From: Thioalkalivibrio sp. ALJ21
GTDB taxonomy: Bacteria; Pseudomonadota; Gammaproteobacteria; Ectothiorhodospirales; Ectothiorhodospiraceae
DNA: 64,000 bases
Direction: 5' to 3'
NCBI RefSeq assembly: GCF_000378605.1
Contig: NZ_KB905155.1
Span: 1,178,001-1,242,000, forward strand
This document shows, one piece after another, positions 24,597 through 32,609 of this stretch. The position numbers and the translations under genes were made by a program. The notes beneath the pieces were generated by a model, which was given only the letters and a program-made list of their open reading frames with translations, did not search any database and was not told the origin of the DNA. Every line of letters begins with the position of its first letter. Positions within the stretch are counted from its first letter, which is position 1.

Positions 24597-25025
24597 TCAA
24601 TCCGGATCGCCCCCGGGCTCGTCGGGGGCGAAGCACACAGGCGAAGCACGTTCGCCGGTGTGCTCCTCCTCGGCCCTCTCGGCATTGAGGAGATCGCGCA
24701 ACACCGCCGCGTGGCTGTGCTCCACATCCCGCGTGGCCGTCAGCAGGGTCAGGCGGCCACGGCGGGCGTACCCCAGTAGCCGGCCCCAGGCCTCGGGGGC
24801 CGCCCCCAGTTCCGCTTGGTAACGGCGGCAGAAATCGCGCCAGCGCCCCGGGTCATGACCGAACCAGCGGCGCAGTTCCGGGGACGGCGCGATGGATTTT
24901 TCCCAGGCATCCGGTGCGAGTGTGGATTTCTTCACCCCGCGCGGCCAGAGCCGATCGACCAGCACGCGGAACCCGTCGTCGGGCCCGACCGGATCGTAGA
25001 CGCGCCGAATCCGCACCCGGTCCAT
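24597..25025 (-). CDS. DUF488 family protein
   Basis: A 142-aa protein of the DUF488 family (YeaO type), recognised by IRRVYDPVGPDDGFRVLVDRLWPRGVKK (about 5-33) and ELRRWFGHDPGRWRDFCRRYQAEL near 50-70. The function is unknown. The C-terminal 35 residues (NAERAEEEHTGERASPVCFAPDE) form a poorly conserved acidic tail. It starts 7 bp after the asparagine-synthetase stop on the same strand, so the two form an operon. I use the ATG at 25025, where the domain begins. Confidence 0.88.
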   Translation of the reverse strand: MDRVRIRRVYDPVGPDDGFRVLVDRLWPRGVKKSTLAPDAWEKSIAPSPELRRWFGHDPGRWRDFCRRYQAELGAAPEAWGRLLGYARRGRLTLLTATRDVEHSHAAVLRDLLNAERAEEEHTGERASPVCFAPDEPGGDPD

Positions 25026-25032
25026 GCAGCGC

Positions 25033-26817
25033 TTACCGATCCACGTGGGTCTGCAGCCAGTATTCGAGCAGGGCCGCGTGCCAGAGCTTGGACCCCTGGA
25101 TGCGGGTGAAGTACTGGTCCGGGGCATCCAGAAGCTTGTCGATGTAGGCCGGCTGATAGAGGCCGCGCTCGCGCGAGGCGCGCGAGGTCAGGATGTCGCG
25201 CATGAACTCGAGGAAGTCCCCGCGCACGTATTTCAGCGCCGGCACCGGGAAGTAGCCCTTGGGCCGGTCCAGCACCGCGTCCGGCAGGCGCCCGCGGGCG
25301 ATGCGGCGCAGCACGTCCTTGCCGCCGTCGCCGAGCTTCAGGTGCGGCGGCATCGCGGCGGCCGTCTCCACCAGCTCGTGATCCAGGAACGGGACCCGTG
25401 CCTCGAGGCCGAAGGCCATGGTCATGTTGTCTACGCGCTTGACCGGGTCGTCCACGATCAGCGTGGTCACATCCAGCGCCAGCACCGCGTCGATGAAGGA
25501 ATCCGCACGGTCGGTCTCGAGTTCGGCGAACTGCTCGTGCAGCCAGTCGCCGGTCACGTCGTTCGCCGGAGGATGACGCAGCATCTCGGCCATCTCCGGG
25601 TGGTCGCGGTCGAAGTAGTGGCGGCGGAAACGTTCCACCCAGTCGCCGTGGCGGTCCTCGGCCATCTGCGGGTACCAGAAGTAGCCGCCGAAGACCTCGT
25701 CCGCGCCCTGGCCGGACTGCACCACCTTCACATGCTGCGAGACCTGTTCGGACAGCAGGTAGAAGGCCACCGCGTCCTGGCCGAACATCGGCTCGGCCAT
25801 CGCCCCCACCGCCTCCGGCAATCGGGCCAAGACCTGGTCGTTAGGGATCAGGGTCGCCTGGTGGTCGGTGGCGTAGCGCTCGGCGACCGGATCGGAGTAC
25901 TCGAACTCCGAGCCCTTCTCCTCCGGCTGGTCCTCGAAGCCGACGGTAAAGGTGCGCAGGTCCTGCGCACCCTCCTCCATCGCCAGGGCGACCAGCAGCG
26001 AGGAATCCAGGCCGCCGGAGAGCAGCACGCCGACCGGCACGTCGGCCACTTCCAGGCGCTTGCGCACGGCACTGCGCAGGCTGTGTTCGATACGTTCCTG
26101 CCACTCGGCGTCGGATACGGCCGCGTCCGGGCGGTGGGCATGCAGCGTCCAGTAGCGCTGCAGCCGTTCCTGGCCGCGTGCATCGATGCTCAGGTAATGC
26201 CCCGGCTCCAGCTTGCGGATGCCGCGCAGCACGGTGCGCGGCGCGGGCACCACCGCGTGCAGTGAGAACAGCATGTGCAGTGCCTCGGCATCCAGTTCGG
26301 TGTCCACGTCGCCGGCCGCCAGCAGGGCCTGGGTGTTGGAGGCGAAGCGGATGCCGTCGCCGGTGCGCGCCAGGTACAGCGGCTTGATGCCCATGCGGTC
26401 GCGCGCCAGCAGCAGGCGCTGGGCATGGCCGTCATACAGCGCGAATGCGAACATGCCGTGCAGCCGGGCCACGATGCCCTCGCCCCACTCGGCGTAGCCG
26501 CGCAGGATGACCTCGGTATCGCCGGTGGAGAAGAAACGATGGCCGCGGCCCTCCAGCTCGCTGCGCAGGGCGCGGAAGTTGTAGATCGCACCGTTGAAAA
26601 CCAGCGCAAGCCCCGTCTCCGGGTCGAACATCGGCTGGTGCGCGCGCTGCGACAGATCCAGGATCGACAGGCGCCGGTGCCCCAGCGCGACCCGCCCGGA
26701 GGCCCAGAGCCCATCGGCATCCGGCCCGCGCCGTTCCAGGCAGGGCAGCATGCGCGCCACGGCCTCGCCGCTGGCGCGCCGCTCACCCCAGACGAATTCT
26801 CCCGCGATCCCGCACAT
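25033..26817 (-). CDS. Asparagine synthetase-type amidotransferase, probably N-acetylglutaminylglutamine amide synthase
   Basis: A 594-aa two-domain enzyme. The N-terminal glutaminase has the nucleophile Cys2 (MCGIAGEF) and the FNGAIYNF loop. The synthetase domain has the PPi loop SGGLDSS at 267-273 and the QSGQGADEVFGGYFWYP segment. Details such as the FWYP segment, VDDPVKRVDNMTMAFGLEARVPFLDHELV and DRPKGYFPVPALKYVRG fit the NAGGN-type subgroup better than housekeeping AsnB. NAGGN is an osmoprotectant dipeptide amide in halotolerant bacteria. The usual partners, a GNAT/ATP-grasp dipeptide synthase and an M42 peptidase, are not adjacent. DUF488 follows and a LysR gene precedes. Ordinary AsnB remains possible. 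Confidence 0.82.
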   Translation of the reverse strand: MCGIAGEFVWGERRASGEAVARMLPCLERRGPDADGLWASGRVALGHRRLSILDLSQRAHQPMFDPETGLALVFNGAIYNFRALRSELEGRGHRFFSTGDTEVILRGYAEWGEGIVARLHGMFAFALYDGHAQRLLLARDRMGIKPLYLARTGDGIRFASNTQALLAAGDVDTELDAEALHMLFSLHAVVPAPRTVLRGIRKLEPGHYLSIDARGQERLQRYWTLHAHRPDAAVSDAEWQERIEHSLRSAVRKRLEVADVPVGVLLSGGLDSSLLVALAMEEGAQDLRTFTVGFEDQPEEKGSEFEYSDPVAERYATDHQATLIPNDQVLARLPEAVGAMAEPMFGQDAVAFYLLSEQVSQHVKVVQSGQGADEVFGGYFWYPQMAEDRHGDWVERFRRHYFDRDHPEMAEMLRHPPANDVTGDWLHEQFAELETDRADSFIDAVLALDVTTLIVDDPVKRVDNMTMAFGLEARVPFLDHELVETAAAMPPHLKLGDGGKDVLRRIARGRLPDAVLDRPKGYFPVPALKYVRGDFLEFMRDILTSRASRERGLYQPAYIDKLLDAPDQYFTRIQGSKLWHAALLEYWLQTHVDR

Positions 26818-26878
26818 CGATTGTTTCCTTGCTGGTTGGGTGGCTTGGGCCCCGGCTTGTTGCTGCCCGACGCGGGCA

Positions 26879-26906
26879 GGGGCTTCGCCTGCAAGCAGGC
26901 TCCTAC
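26879..26906. repeat. REP-like palindromic element
   Basis: GGGGCTTCGCCTGCAAGCAGGCTCCTAC contains the stem GCCTGC-AA-GCAGGC. A second copy is at 58027-58054 with a compensated stem (GCGGGC-AA-GCCCGC) inside the same GGGGCTTC...CTCC frame, which supports a structured REP family like those in Pseudomonas. The LysR stop codon lies inside this copy. Next to it, CTGCCCG-ACG-CGGGCAG (26863-26879) forms another hairpin. Confidence 0.6.
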
Positions 26907-27835
26907 CGTTCAGGGGGCTCTGACGGACTTCCGCCGAAGGCGGCCTCCAGGGCCTCCATCAGGGCCTGGCTGGCGGCCCCGGCGCGGTCGCGATCCGCGT
27001 GCGCCATGTAGAACGGCACCTCGTGGCGCGTGCCCGCCTCCAGGTTCAATTCGACCAGGCGCCCCTGCTCGAGATCCTCGGCGATACGATCCAGCGGCAG
27101 CCAGGCGAAGCCGATCCCGGAGCACAGGATCTCGCGCGCGGTACTCATGTGCGAGACCGTCCAGCGCTGGTCGGCCTCGAGCCAGCCACCCTCCCCGGCC
27201 TGCTGTTCGCCGGAGTCGCGTACCACGATCTGCCGCTGCGCCTGCAGGTCCCGCCGCGTCAGCCGCCGGCCATCAGCCAGCGGATGTCCCGGGTGCGTCA
27301 CGCAGACCATGACCTGATCCGCCAGCCAGGCGCCCAGATAGCCGCCCGGCAACTCCGGCGCGATCAGGATATCCACCCGGCCTTCGCGCAGGACTTCCGG
27401 ACCGCCACTCAGGACGACCTCCTCCAACTGGACACGCGTGGCCGGATAGGCTCGGGAAAAATGCTCCAGCGCCTGGATCACCGGGCCCCGTGGCAGGATC
27501 TGGTCCACCGCCAGCCGTACCTCGGACTCCACACCGGCGGCGAGCGCACCGGCCAGGGCCTCGATCTCGGCGGCCTCCTCCAACAGGTGCTCGGCACGGC
27601 GCAGTAGCGCCTCGCCCGCCGGGGTCAGGACCGCCTTGCGGCCCTGGACTTCGAAGACCTCGACGCCCAGGCGCTCTTCCAGCTTCTGCACCGCATGGTT
27701 CACGCTGGAGGGGCTCTTGTGGACCTGTTCCGCCGCACGGGCAAAGCCGCCGGCGGCCACCACCGCCTGCAGCATGCGCCACTGTTCCAGGGAGACGCGG
27801 ATCAACAGACCCGCCCGCGCCGAGATTCCGGCCAT
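26903..27835 (-). CDS. LysR-family transcriptional regulator
   Basis: A 310-aa regulator. The winged helix-turn-helix is at about residues 18-75 (LEQWRMLQAVVAAGGFARAAEQVHKSPSSVNHAVQKLEERLGVEVFE) and the periplasmic-binding-like effector domain follows (about 100-290, EVRLAVDQILPRGPVIQALEHF ... ILCSGIGFAWLPLDRI). The effector is unknown. I start at the ATG at 27835; a frame extending to 27883 lacks a ribosome site. It lies upstream of, and on the same strand as, the NAGGN-type synthetase gene (85 bp apart) with a REP-like repeat between them, so it could regulate or merely neighbour it. Its last codons run into that REP element. Confidence 0.92.
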   Translation of the reverse strand: MAGISARAGLLIRVSLEQWRMLQAVVAAGGFARAAEQVHKSPSSVNHAVQKLEERLGVEVFEVQGRKAVLTPAGEALLRRAEHLLEEAAEIEALAGALAAGVESEVRLAVDQILPRGPVIQALEHFSRAYPATRVQLEEVVLSGGPEVLREGRVDILIAPELPGGYLGAWLADQVMVCVTHPGHPLADGRRLTRRDLQAQRQIVVRDSGEQQAGEGGWLEADQRWTVSHMSTAREILCSGIGFAWLPLDRIAEDLEQGRLVELNLEAGTRHEVPFYMAHADRDRAGAASQALMEALEAAFGGSPSEPPER

Positions 27836-27934
27836 CGCGCCCCGACGCGGCGTTCCCGTTCTGGCGAGAGGCTGCACCGCCACTGCTGTGGCTTGCCCTC
27901 ACCCAGCCTCGAACGGCACGCCTCCGGATTCATC

Positions 27935-28324
27935 CTAGTGTTCCTCCGGGCACCCGCAGCCGGTCTTGTGGATACGCCGGTGCCACTCCTCGCGCATCCG
28001 CGCGTAGGCGGTCGTGGTCATCAGCAGCAGATGGACCGTGGAGGGGTAGATTCGGCCGTCCATGCGCAGGGTCTCGGTCAGCTCCGGGTCCTTGCCCTCG
28101 GGGATGTAGAAAAAGTCCTGCCCCTCGCGCAGCTGATCCTTTTGCGCCTTGAACAGACGAAAGGCCGTGCCCTTGGGCACACCGTTCCATTCGTCGATCT
28201 GACGCAGGCTCAGGGTGGCGTATCCCTTATGGATGACCGGGTCCGGCGGGGTGTCGCTGGCGGAACCCTCGCGCCCCGGAAACAGTCCTGCACTACGGGG
28301 GTCTTCGTCGCTTTCGATCCTCAT
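27935..28324 (-). CDS. Conserved hypothetical protein, possible DNA-binding domain
   Basis: A 129-aa soluble protein that I do not recognise firmly. After a variable acidic N-terminus (about 1-40), residues 45-110 read like a small DNA-binding or antirepressor-type fold: a helix with LSLRQIDEWNGVPKGTAFRLFKAQKDQL resembles a helix-turn-helix, followed by DFFYIPEGKD and VHLLLMTTTAYARMREEW. The C-terminus ends in H-x-T-G-C-G-C-P, a possible metal or redox site. The start ATG at 28324 is divergent from sohB (51 bp). Similarity to ORF6N/KilA-type domains is a guess. Confidence 0.6.
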   Translation of the reverse strand: MRIESDEDPRSAGLFPGREGSASDTPPDPVIHKGYATLSLRQIDEWNGVPKGTAFRLFKAQKDQLREGQDFFYIPEGKDPELTETLRMDGRIYPSTVHLLLMTTTAYARMREEWHRRIHKTGCGCPEEH

Positions 28325-28374
28325 GCTGGCATTATGGCATGCCGACAGCCGCCCGACGGAACAGGACGACACGG

Positions 28375-29457
28375 ATGGAATTGCTACAGGAATACGGGCT
28401 GTTCTTCGCCAAACTCGTAACCGCCCTCGTGGTGGTGCTGATCTTCGTGAGTGCCGTGGCGGGGGTGGTCGCCAAGAGCCGCGAGAGGCGTCCGGACCGC
28501 CTGACGGTGCGCAAGCTGAACGATCGCTATCGCCGCATGGAGAAGACCATCCGCCACGCGGTCGAGGGAAGCGCGACCTGGCGAGCGCGGCTGCGCAAGA
28601 AGCTGGGGTGGCGCCGCGGCGATTCCTCGTCCGGCGAAGGTGAATCCACCGAGGCCCCAAAACCGGATACCCCGAGCGAACACCCCGGCCCGGATTCCGG
28701 CGACCAGGAACGGCCCAGGGTGTATGTGCTGCACTTCACCGGCGATATCCGCGCCTCCAGCGTCGACAGCCTGCGCGAGGAGGTGACCGCGATCCTGACC
28801 CTCGCCCGCCCCGAACAGGACCGGGTGATCGTATGCCTGGAAAGCCCCGGGGGGTTTGTCCCGTCGTACGGCCTGGCGGCCTCGCAACTGGCCCGCCTGC
28901 GCGACCAGGGGCTGGACCTGACCGTCGCGGTGGACCGGGTTGCCGCCAGCGGCGGGTACATGATGGCCGCCGTGGCGCACCGGATCGTGGCTGCGCCCTT
29001 CGCGGTGCTGGGGTCGATCGGGGTCGTGGCCCAGATTCCGAATCTGCACCGCTGGCTGGAACGTCATGACATCGATGTCGAACTGCTGACCGCCGGCGAA
29101 TACAAGCGCACCCTGACCGTACTCGGGGAGAACACCGACGAGGGCCGGCGCAAGTTTCGCGAGCAGCTGGACGAGGCCCACGACCAGTTCAAGACGTTTC
29201 TTTCCCGCTACCGTCCATCCCTGGATCTGGAGAAAGTGGCGACCGGAGAGCACTGGTACGGCGAACAGGCGCACGAACTGGGCCTGGCCGACGAGCTGCG
29301 AACCAGCGATGATCTGCTGCTGGAGACCAGCCGCGAGGCTGACCTTTTCGAGATTACCTATACCCGCCCGCAGCGCCTGAGCCGGCGCATCACGCTGGCG
29401 ATGGAATCCATTGTCGAGCGTGTGCTGCGCAGCCAGGGACCCGAGGCGCGGCTTTGA
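28375..29457 (+). CDS. sohB: Probable inner-membrane protease SohB (peptidase S49)
   Basis: A 360-aa signal-peptide-peptidase-like protease. One N-terminal membrane helix (about residues 9-32) is followed by a charged linker and the S49 domain. The catalytic Ser192 lies in DRVAASGGYMMA and Lys244 in TAGEYKRTLTVLG, a spacing of 52 residues as expected for the Ser-Lys dyad. The active site would face the periplasm. The N-terminal SohB extension (KSRERRPDRLTVRKLNDRY) is present. AGGA lies 8 bases before the ATG at 28375; the longer frame from 28339 has no such site. Residues 80-115 are an acidic, Pro/Ser-rich insert not found in all SohB. Confidence 0.93.
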   Translation: MELLQEYGLFFAKLVTALVVVLIFVSAVAGVVAKSRERRPDRLTVRKLNDRYRRMEKTIRHAVEGSATWRARLRKKLGWRRGDSSSGEGESTEAPKPDTPSEHPGPDSGDQERPRVYVLHFTGDIRASSVDSLREEVTAILTLARPEQDRVIVCLESPGGFVPSYGLAASQLARLRDQGLDLTVAVDRVAASGGYMMAAVAHRIVAAPFAVLGSIGVVAQIPNLHRWLERHDIDVELLTAGEYKRTLTVLGENTDEGRRKFREQLDEAHDQFKTFLSRYRPSLDLEKVATGEHWYGEQAHELGLADELRTSDDLLLETSREADLFEITYTRPQRLSRRITLAMESIVERVLRSQGPEARL

Positions 29458-29534
29458 GCCATCTCGGCATGAAGGGAAGAAGAACCCATCCCTGCCCGTC
29501 GACCATGCAAAGGACCCATTCGGAGGATATGACC

Positions 29535-30035
29535 ATGCAATACCGTTCCCACACCCCCGCGTTGCTGTTGTGTCTGCTCGCCAGCCTGGCCTTGCTCGCC
29601 CTGCCACTGAAGGCGGCCGCGGACGACCAGATGCCCTGGGGCTCGGCCGAGATGATGGACCGCGAATACGAACCACGAAAGGTGGTCTACGACGTCTATG
29701 TAGATACCGAAGACGAGCTGAACATGGTGCTCGATCGCGTCAGCATGCTGAACAACGTCTACGAGTCCGATCCGTTCGAGGCCCACATCGTGCTGGTTCT
29801 GCATGGCCGCGAGGTCCCGTTCTTCACGCGCGACCAGTTCGAGGAACGCGAGGAAACCATGCGTCGCGCCAAGTCCCTCAGCGAAAGCGGCGTCATCGAA
29901 TTCCGCATGTGTGAGGCCTCCGCCCGGCTGCGCGGCATCGACCACGAAGACGTCCACGGCTTCGTGAACCTGGTGCCCATGGCTGACGCCGAGATCATCG
30001 AGCTGCAGCACGAGGGCTATCTGCTAATGCAGTGA
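29535..30035 (+). CDS. Exported DsrE/DsrF-like protein
   Basis: A 166-aa protein with a signal peptide (about 1-27, cleavage near KAAA-DD) and a DsrE-like (YchN) alpha/beta domain. The pattern is KVVYDVYVDTEDELNMVLDRVSMLNNVYESDPFEAHIVLVLHGREVPFF, then a helix, FRMCEASARLRGID with a conserved Cys near residue 135, and a C-terminal VNLVPMADAEIIELQHEGYLLMQ. Periplasmic DsrE-like proteins occur in sulfur oxidisers and may bind a sulfur substrate, but this is not proven for this gene. GGAGG lies 8 bases before the ATG at 29535; the earlier ATG at 29529 is too close. A terminator follows at 30049. Confidence 0.78.
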   Translation: MQYRSHTPALLLCLLASLALLALPLKAAADDQMPWGSAEMMDREYEPRKVVYDVYVDTEDELNMVLDRVSMLNNVYESDPFEAHIVLVLHGREVPFFTRDQFEEREETMRRAKSLSESGVIEFRMCEASARLRGIDHEDVHGFVNLVPMADAEIIELQHEGYLLMQ

Positions 30036-30048
30036 GGCCCCGCCTGGA

Positions 30049-30080
30049 GGCAGACGCCAGAACCCTGGCGTCTGCCTGTT
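30049..30080 (+). terminator. Strong hairpin terminator
   Basis: GGCAGACGCCAG (30049-30060) and CTGGCGTCTGCC (30065-30076) form a perfect 12-bp stem with a 4-base loop, followed by TGTT. The T-tract is short. It separates the DsrE-like gene from the heme-protein gene. Confidence 0.75.
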
Positions 30081-30153
30081 AACGCCCCTTCAATGGCTGC
30101 CCCGAACGAGCCTCCCTACGCCCCATCGATAGCACCGCAAGGAATCCCCGCTC

Positions 30154-31485
30154 ATGAAACGACGTCTGCTTGCCCTCCTGATCGCGGCCACTGGCCCCAC
30201 CCTGGTCCTGGCCGACGAACCGCGAAAGAGCGACCCTGACCGGAATGTCTACATCCCCGGGGCCGAGAACAGCCAGGGCGTGTTGCGCGTGGCAGCGGTC
30301 TACAACGGGGACCGCATCCGGATTCACTACGAGTACGAGACCAACAGTCCCAGCTGGTATCACCAGTACTGGCGCTACGAGGATGGCGAATGGGTGCGAT
30401 ATGGCTCCGGCGGTCCAGAACCCGACGAGCACGGCCTGTACGAAGATCGCATCTCGATGATGCTGGACGACGGTTCGGTCGAGGACTTCATGCGCCTTGG
30501 TGGCTGGATGACGGCGCACGAGGGCATGCGCAGCCTGAGCTCCGAGGTGGATCGCGACGACGTGCGCGATCACCCCAAGCTGGGCGAAGAGATGGACCGC
30601 AGCGATGTGCGCAAGTACCTGCCGCAGACCCGCGAGACCGATGACCCGGAAGACGTCTCCTGGGACGCGATCCGTGACGATGACGAACTCGAGGCGATGC
30701 GCGACGACGGCGAGTTCCTCGACCTCTGGCAGTGGCGCGCCCATCGCAGCCACCCGGTCGGATACGCCGACAACGGCTATGTGCTGCACTACCGCCTCGC
30801 CTCCGAGGGCGACAGCATGTTCACCACCAACTGGGACGACGACGCCGACCAGCCCGCCTATATGTTCGATCCCGACCAGGTGGGCGCCCCGGCCCTCGAC
30901 TGGGAGCGCCTGGTCGCGGGCGAATACGGCCAGAACGACCCCTACTTCCTGTCGGAAAATAACTCGGTCGCGTTTGACCCCGACTATGACTGGCAGGAGG
31001 GCGACACCCTGCCCCAGCGCTTCCTGCGCGAGCCCAGTGGCAGCCGCGGCGCGATCGAGGCCTCCGGCGGCTACCGGGACGGGGCCTGGCGCATCGCGTT
31101 GACGCGCTCGCTCGAGGCCCCGGACTCGCGCGACAGCAAGGCGCTTGAGCAGGGCAATACCTACAACGTCGCCTTCGCTGTGCATAACGGTACCGGGGCC
31201 CGCTGGCATCTGGTCTCGCTGCCCATGACGCTGGGCCTGGACAATGGCGAGGCCGACATCGAGGCCCAGTACGCGGATGGGCATCTGGACGACGTTGATC
31301 TGGAATGGACCGAAATCCCGGTGTTCTACCCTGGGCAGATGACCTACCAGGACCTGCACGGCGACACGCACGGGGCCGGCGGCCCGCTCGTGCGCGACGG
31401 CGACCTGGGCATGCTTGACGCCCATGATCCGGAGGGACTGGCGGACCTGATCATCGAGCACGAACTGCGTCAGCTGGAGAACTAG
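30154..31485 (+). CDS. Exported ethylbenzene-dehydrogenase-type heme b protein
   Basis: A 443-aa protein with a signal peptide (about 1-20, MKRRLLALLIAATG...VLA) and an EB_dh/cytochrome c-552-like (PF09459) heme-binding beta-sandwich. Features are YIPGAENSQGVLRVAAVYNGDRIRIHYEYET near the N-terminus and WQWRAHRSHPVGYADNGYVLHY near residue 195-215, which in this family lies near the axial His region. An acidic insert (about 110-185) separates the halves. Such domains are gamma subunits of periplasmic molybdoenzymes or stand-alone heme carriers; no molybdoenzyme subunit is in the window. AAGGAA precedes the ATG. It ends at a weak hairpin (31485-31503) and converges with the Acr3-like gene. Confidence 0.78.
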   Translation: MKRRLLALLIAATGPTLVLADEPRKSDPDRNVYIPGAENSQGVLRVAAVYNGDRIRIHYEYETNSPSWYHQYWRYEDGEWVRYGSGGPEPDEHGLYEDRISMMLDDGSVEDFMRLGGWMTAHEGMRSLSSEVDRDDVRDHPKLGEEMDRSDVRKYLPQTRETDDPEDVSWDAIRDDDELEAMRDDGEFLDLWQWRAHRSHPVGYADNGYVLHYRLASEGDSMFTTNWDDDADQPAYMFDPDQVGAPALDWERLVAGEYGQNDPYFLSENNSVAFDPDYDWQEGDTLPQRFLREPSGSRGAIEASGGYRDGAWRIALTRSLEAPDSRDSKALEQGNTYNVAFAVHNGTGARWHLVSLPMTLGLDNGEADIEAQYADGHLDDVDLEWTEIPVFYPGQMTYQDLHGDTHGAGGPLVRDGDLGMLDAHDPEGLADLIIEHELRQLEN

Positions 31486-31514
31486 GGGGACCAATGTCTC
31501 CCCAGGACTGATCG

Positions 31515-32489
31515 TCAGCTCGACCCGGATGGTTCCGAGGGTGCCTGCGGGGCAGGGAACAGGCGCGGCATCCAGCGCAGGTAGCCGAGCATCCCGAACA
31601 GCTCGACCAGCGACTGCAGTACGATGACCATGACGGCCGCGTGCAGGGCCTCCGGCAGCGCAAGGGCCACCGGCAGTACGACAAACGAGTTGCGCGTACC
31701 CAGGCTGAACGCCAGCGTGCGCCCCTGCTCGCCGGGCAGGGCGAAGGCCCGTGCAAGACCCCATGCCAGCGCGGCCGCCCCGAACAGGAACAGCAGGTAC
31801 ACCGGGATCACCCCCAGCAGCTCGCGTCCGCCTTCGAACACCCCCGGGGCCTCCACCAGCGCGATCAGCCCCACCACCAGCGCCAGTAACGGAACGGTAG
31901 CGACCGCGAAGCGGTTCTGCCAGACCTTTACACGCCCCCGCAGCCTGAGCGCCTGTTCCAGCAGGATGGCCGCCAGCAGCGGCAGGCCGATCAGCAGCGC
32001 CGCCGCGGCGAACACGGCCGGCGATATCAGGCTCATGGCCTCCCCTGGCCCCAGGATGATGGCCAGATAAACGGGCAGCATCAGAAACTGGGCCGCCAGG
32101 CTCACCGGTGCAAAAGCTGCGGCACGCGCACCATCACCCCCGCCCTGGCGGGCAAAGGTAATGAACCAGTCGGTGCAGGGCATCAGCAGTACGAGCAGGA
32201 TGCCCAGCCGTATCGCCGGATCGTCGGGGGCCAGCGGCAACAGGGCGACCAGCAACAGGGGTACCAGCACAAAATTCCCCACCAGCGCGGCGATCAGGAA
32301 GCGTCGGTCGTTAAACGCGAGCCGGATCGCCTCCCAGGGGATCTGCGCAAAGGTGACAAACAACAACAGCCCGAGCGCGATCCATACCCAGGCGATCAGC
32401 CCCTCGCCAAGCCCCGGCCAGAGGCCAGCCAGCACCAGACCCATCACAATGGCGGCAAGATAGATCCAGACCTGAAGGCGTTCCAGCAT
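31515..32489 (-). CDS. Acr3/arsenical-resistance-like transporter (BASS superfamily)
   Basis: A 324-aa membrane protein with ten predicted helices of the bile acid:sodium symporter/arsenite efflux superfamily. The sequence PCTDWFITFARQGGGD (about residues 103-118) matches the cysteine-containing fourth helix of Acr3, and the RTLAFSLGTRNSFVVLPVALALP segment (about 255-280) matches the second repeat. Subfamily annotation is 'arsenic resistance protein'. It faces the arsS gene (radical SAM, arsenosugar pathway) across 120 bp, which supports an arsenic role. I start at the ATG at 32489 beginning MLERLQVW; a longer frame adds 18 residues without a ribosome site. The substrate could also be another oxyanion. 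Confidence 0.78.
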   Translation of the reverse strand: MLERLQVWIYLAAIVMGLVLAGLWPGLGEGLIAWVWIALGLLLFVTFAQIPWEAIRLAFNDRRFLIAALVGNFVLVPLLLVALLPLAPDDPAIRLGILLVLLMPCTDWFITFARQGGGDGARAAAFAPVSLAAQFLMLPVYLAIILGPGEAMSLISPAVFAAAALLIGLPLLAAILLEQALRLRGRVKVWQNRFAVATVPLLALVVGLIALVEAPGVFEGGRELLGVIPVYLLFLFGAAALAWGLARAFALPGEQGRTLAFSLGTRNSFVVLPVALALPEALHAAVMVIVLQSLVELFGMLGYLRWMPRLFPAPQAPSEPSGSS

Positions 32490-32570
32490 CAAGACACGGT
32501 ACCAGAACCCCACCCTGCCTCCGGGCTTCGTTGCCCTCGGCACCGGGAGAGTTCAGGCTTGGAAATACTT

Positions 32571-32586
32571 GATGTATCGATACATC
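32571..32586. promoter_or_regulatory. 16-bp perfect palindrome between acr3-like and arsS genes, candidate operator
   Basis: GATGTATCGATACATC (32571-32586) is a perfect dyad, 24 bp before the arsS start and 82 bp before the Acr3-like start. Its position in the shared promoter region of two likely arsenic genes fits an operator for an ArsR/SmtB or similar regulator, but no regulator gene is adjacent. Confidence 0.5.
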
Positions 32587-32609
32587 TCCTCTAGCCGGCA
32601 GCCGATGTC

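Noticed and set aside
32490-32609. The 32571-32586 palindrome as a terminator
   Set aside because: It lies upstream of both flanking genes, not downstream, and has no loop or T-run; an operator is a better reading.
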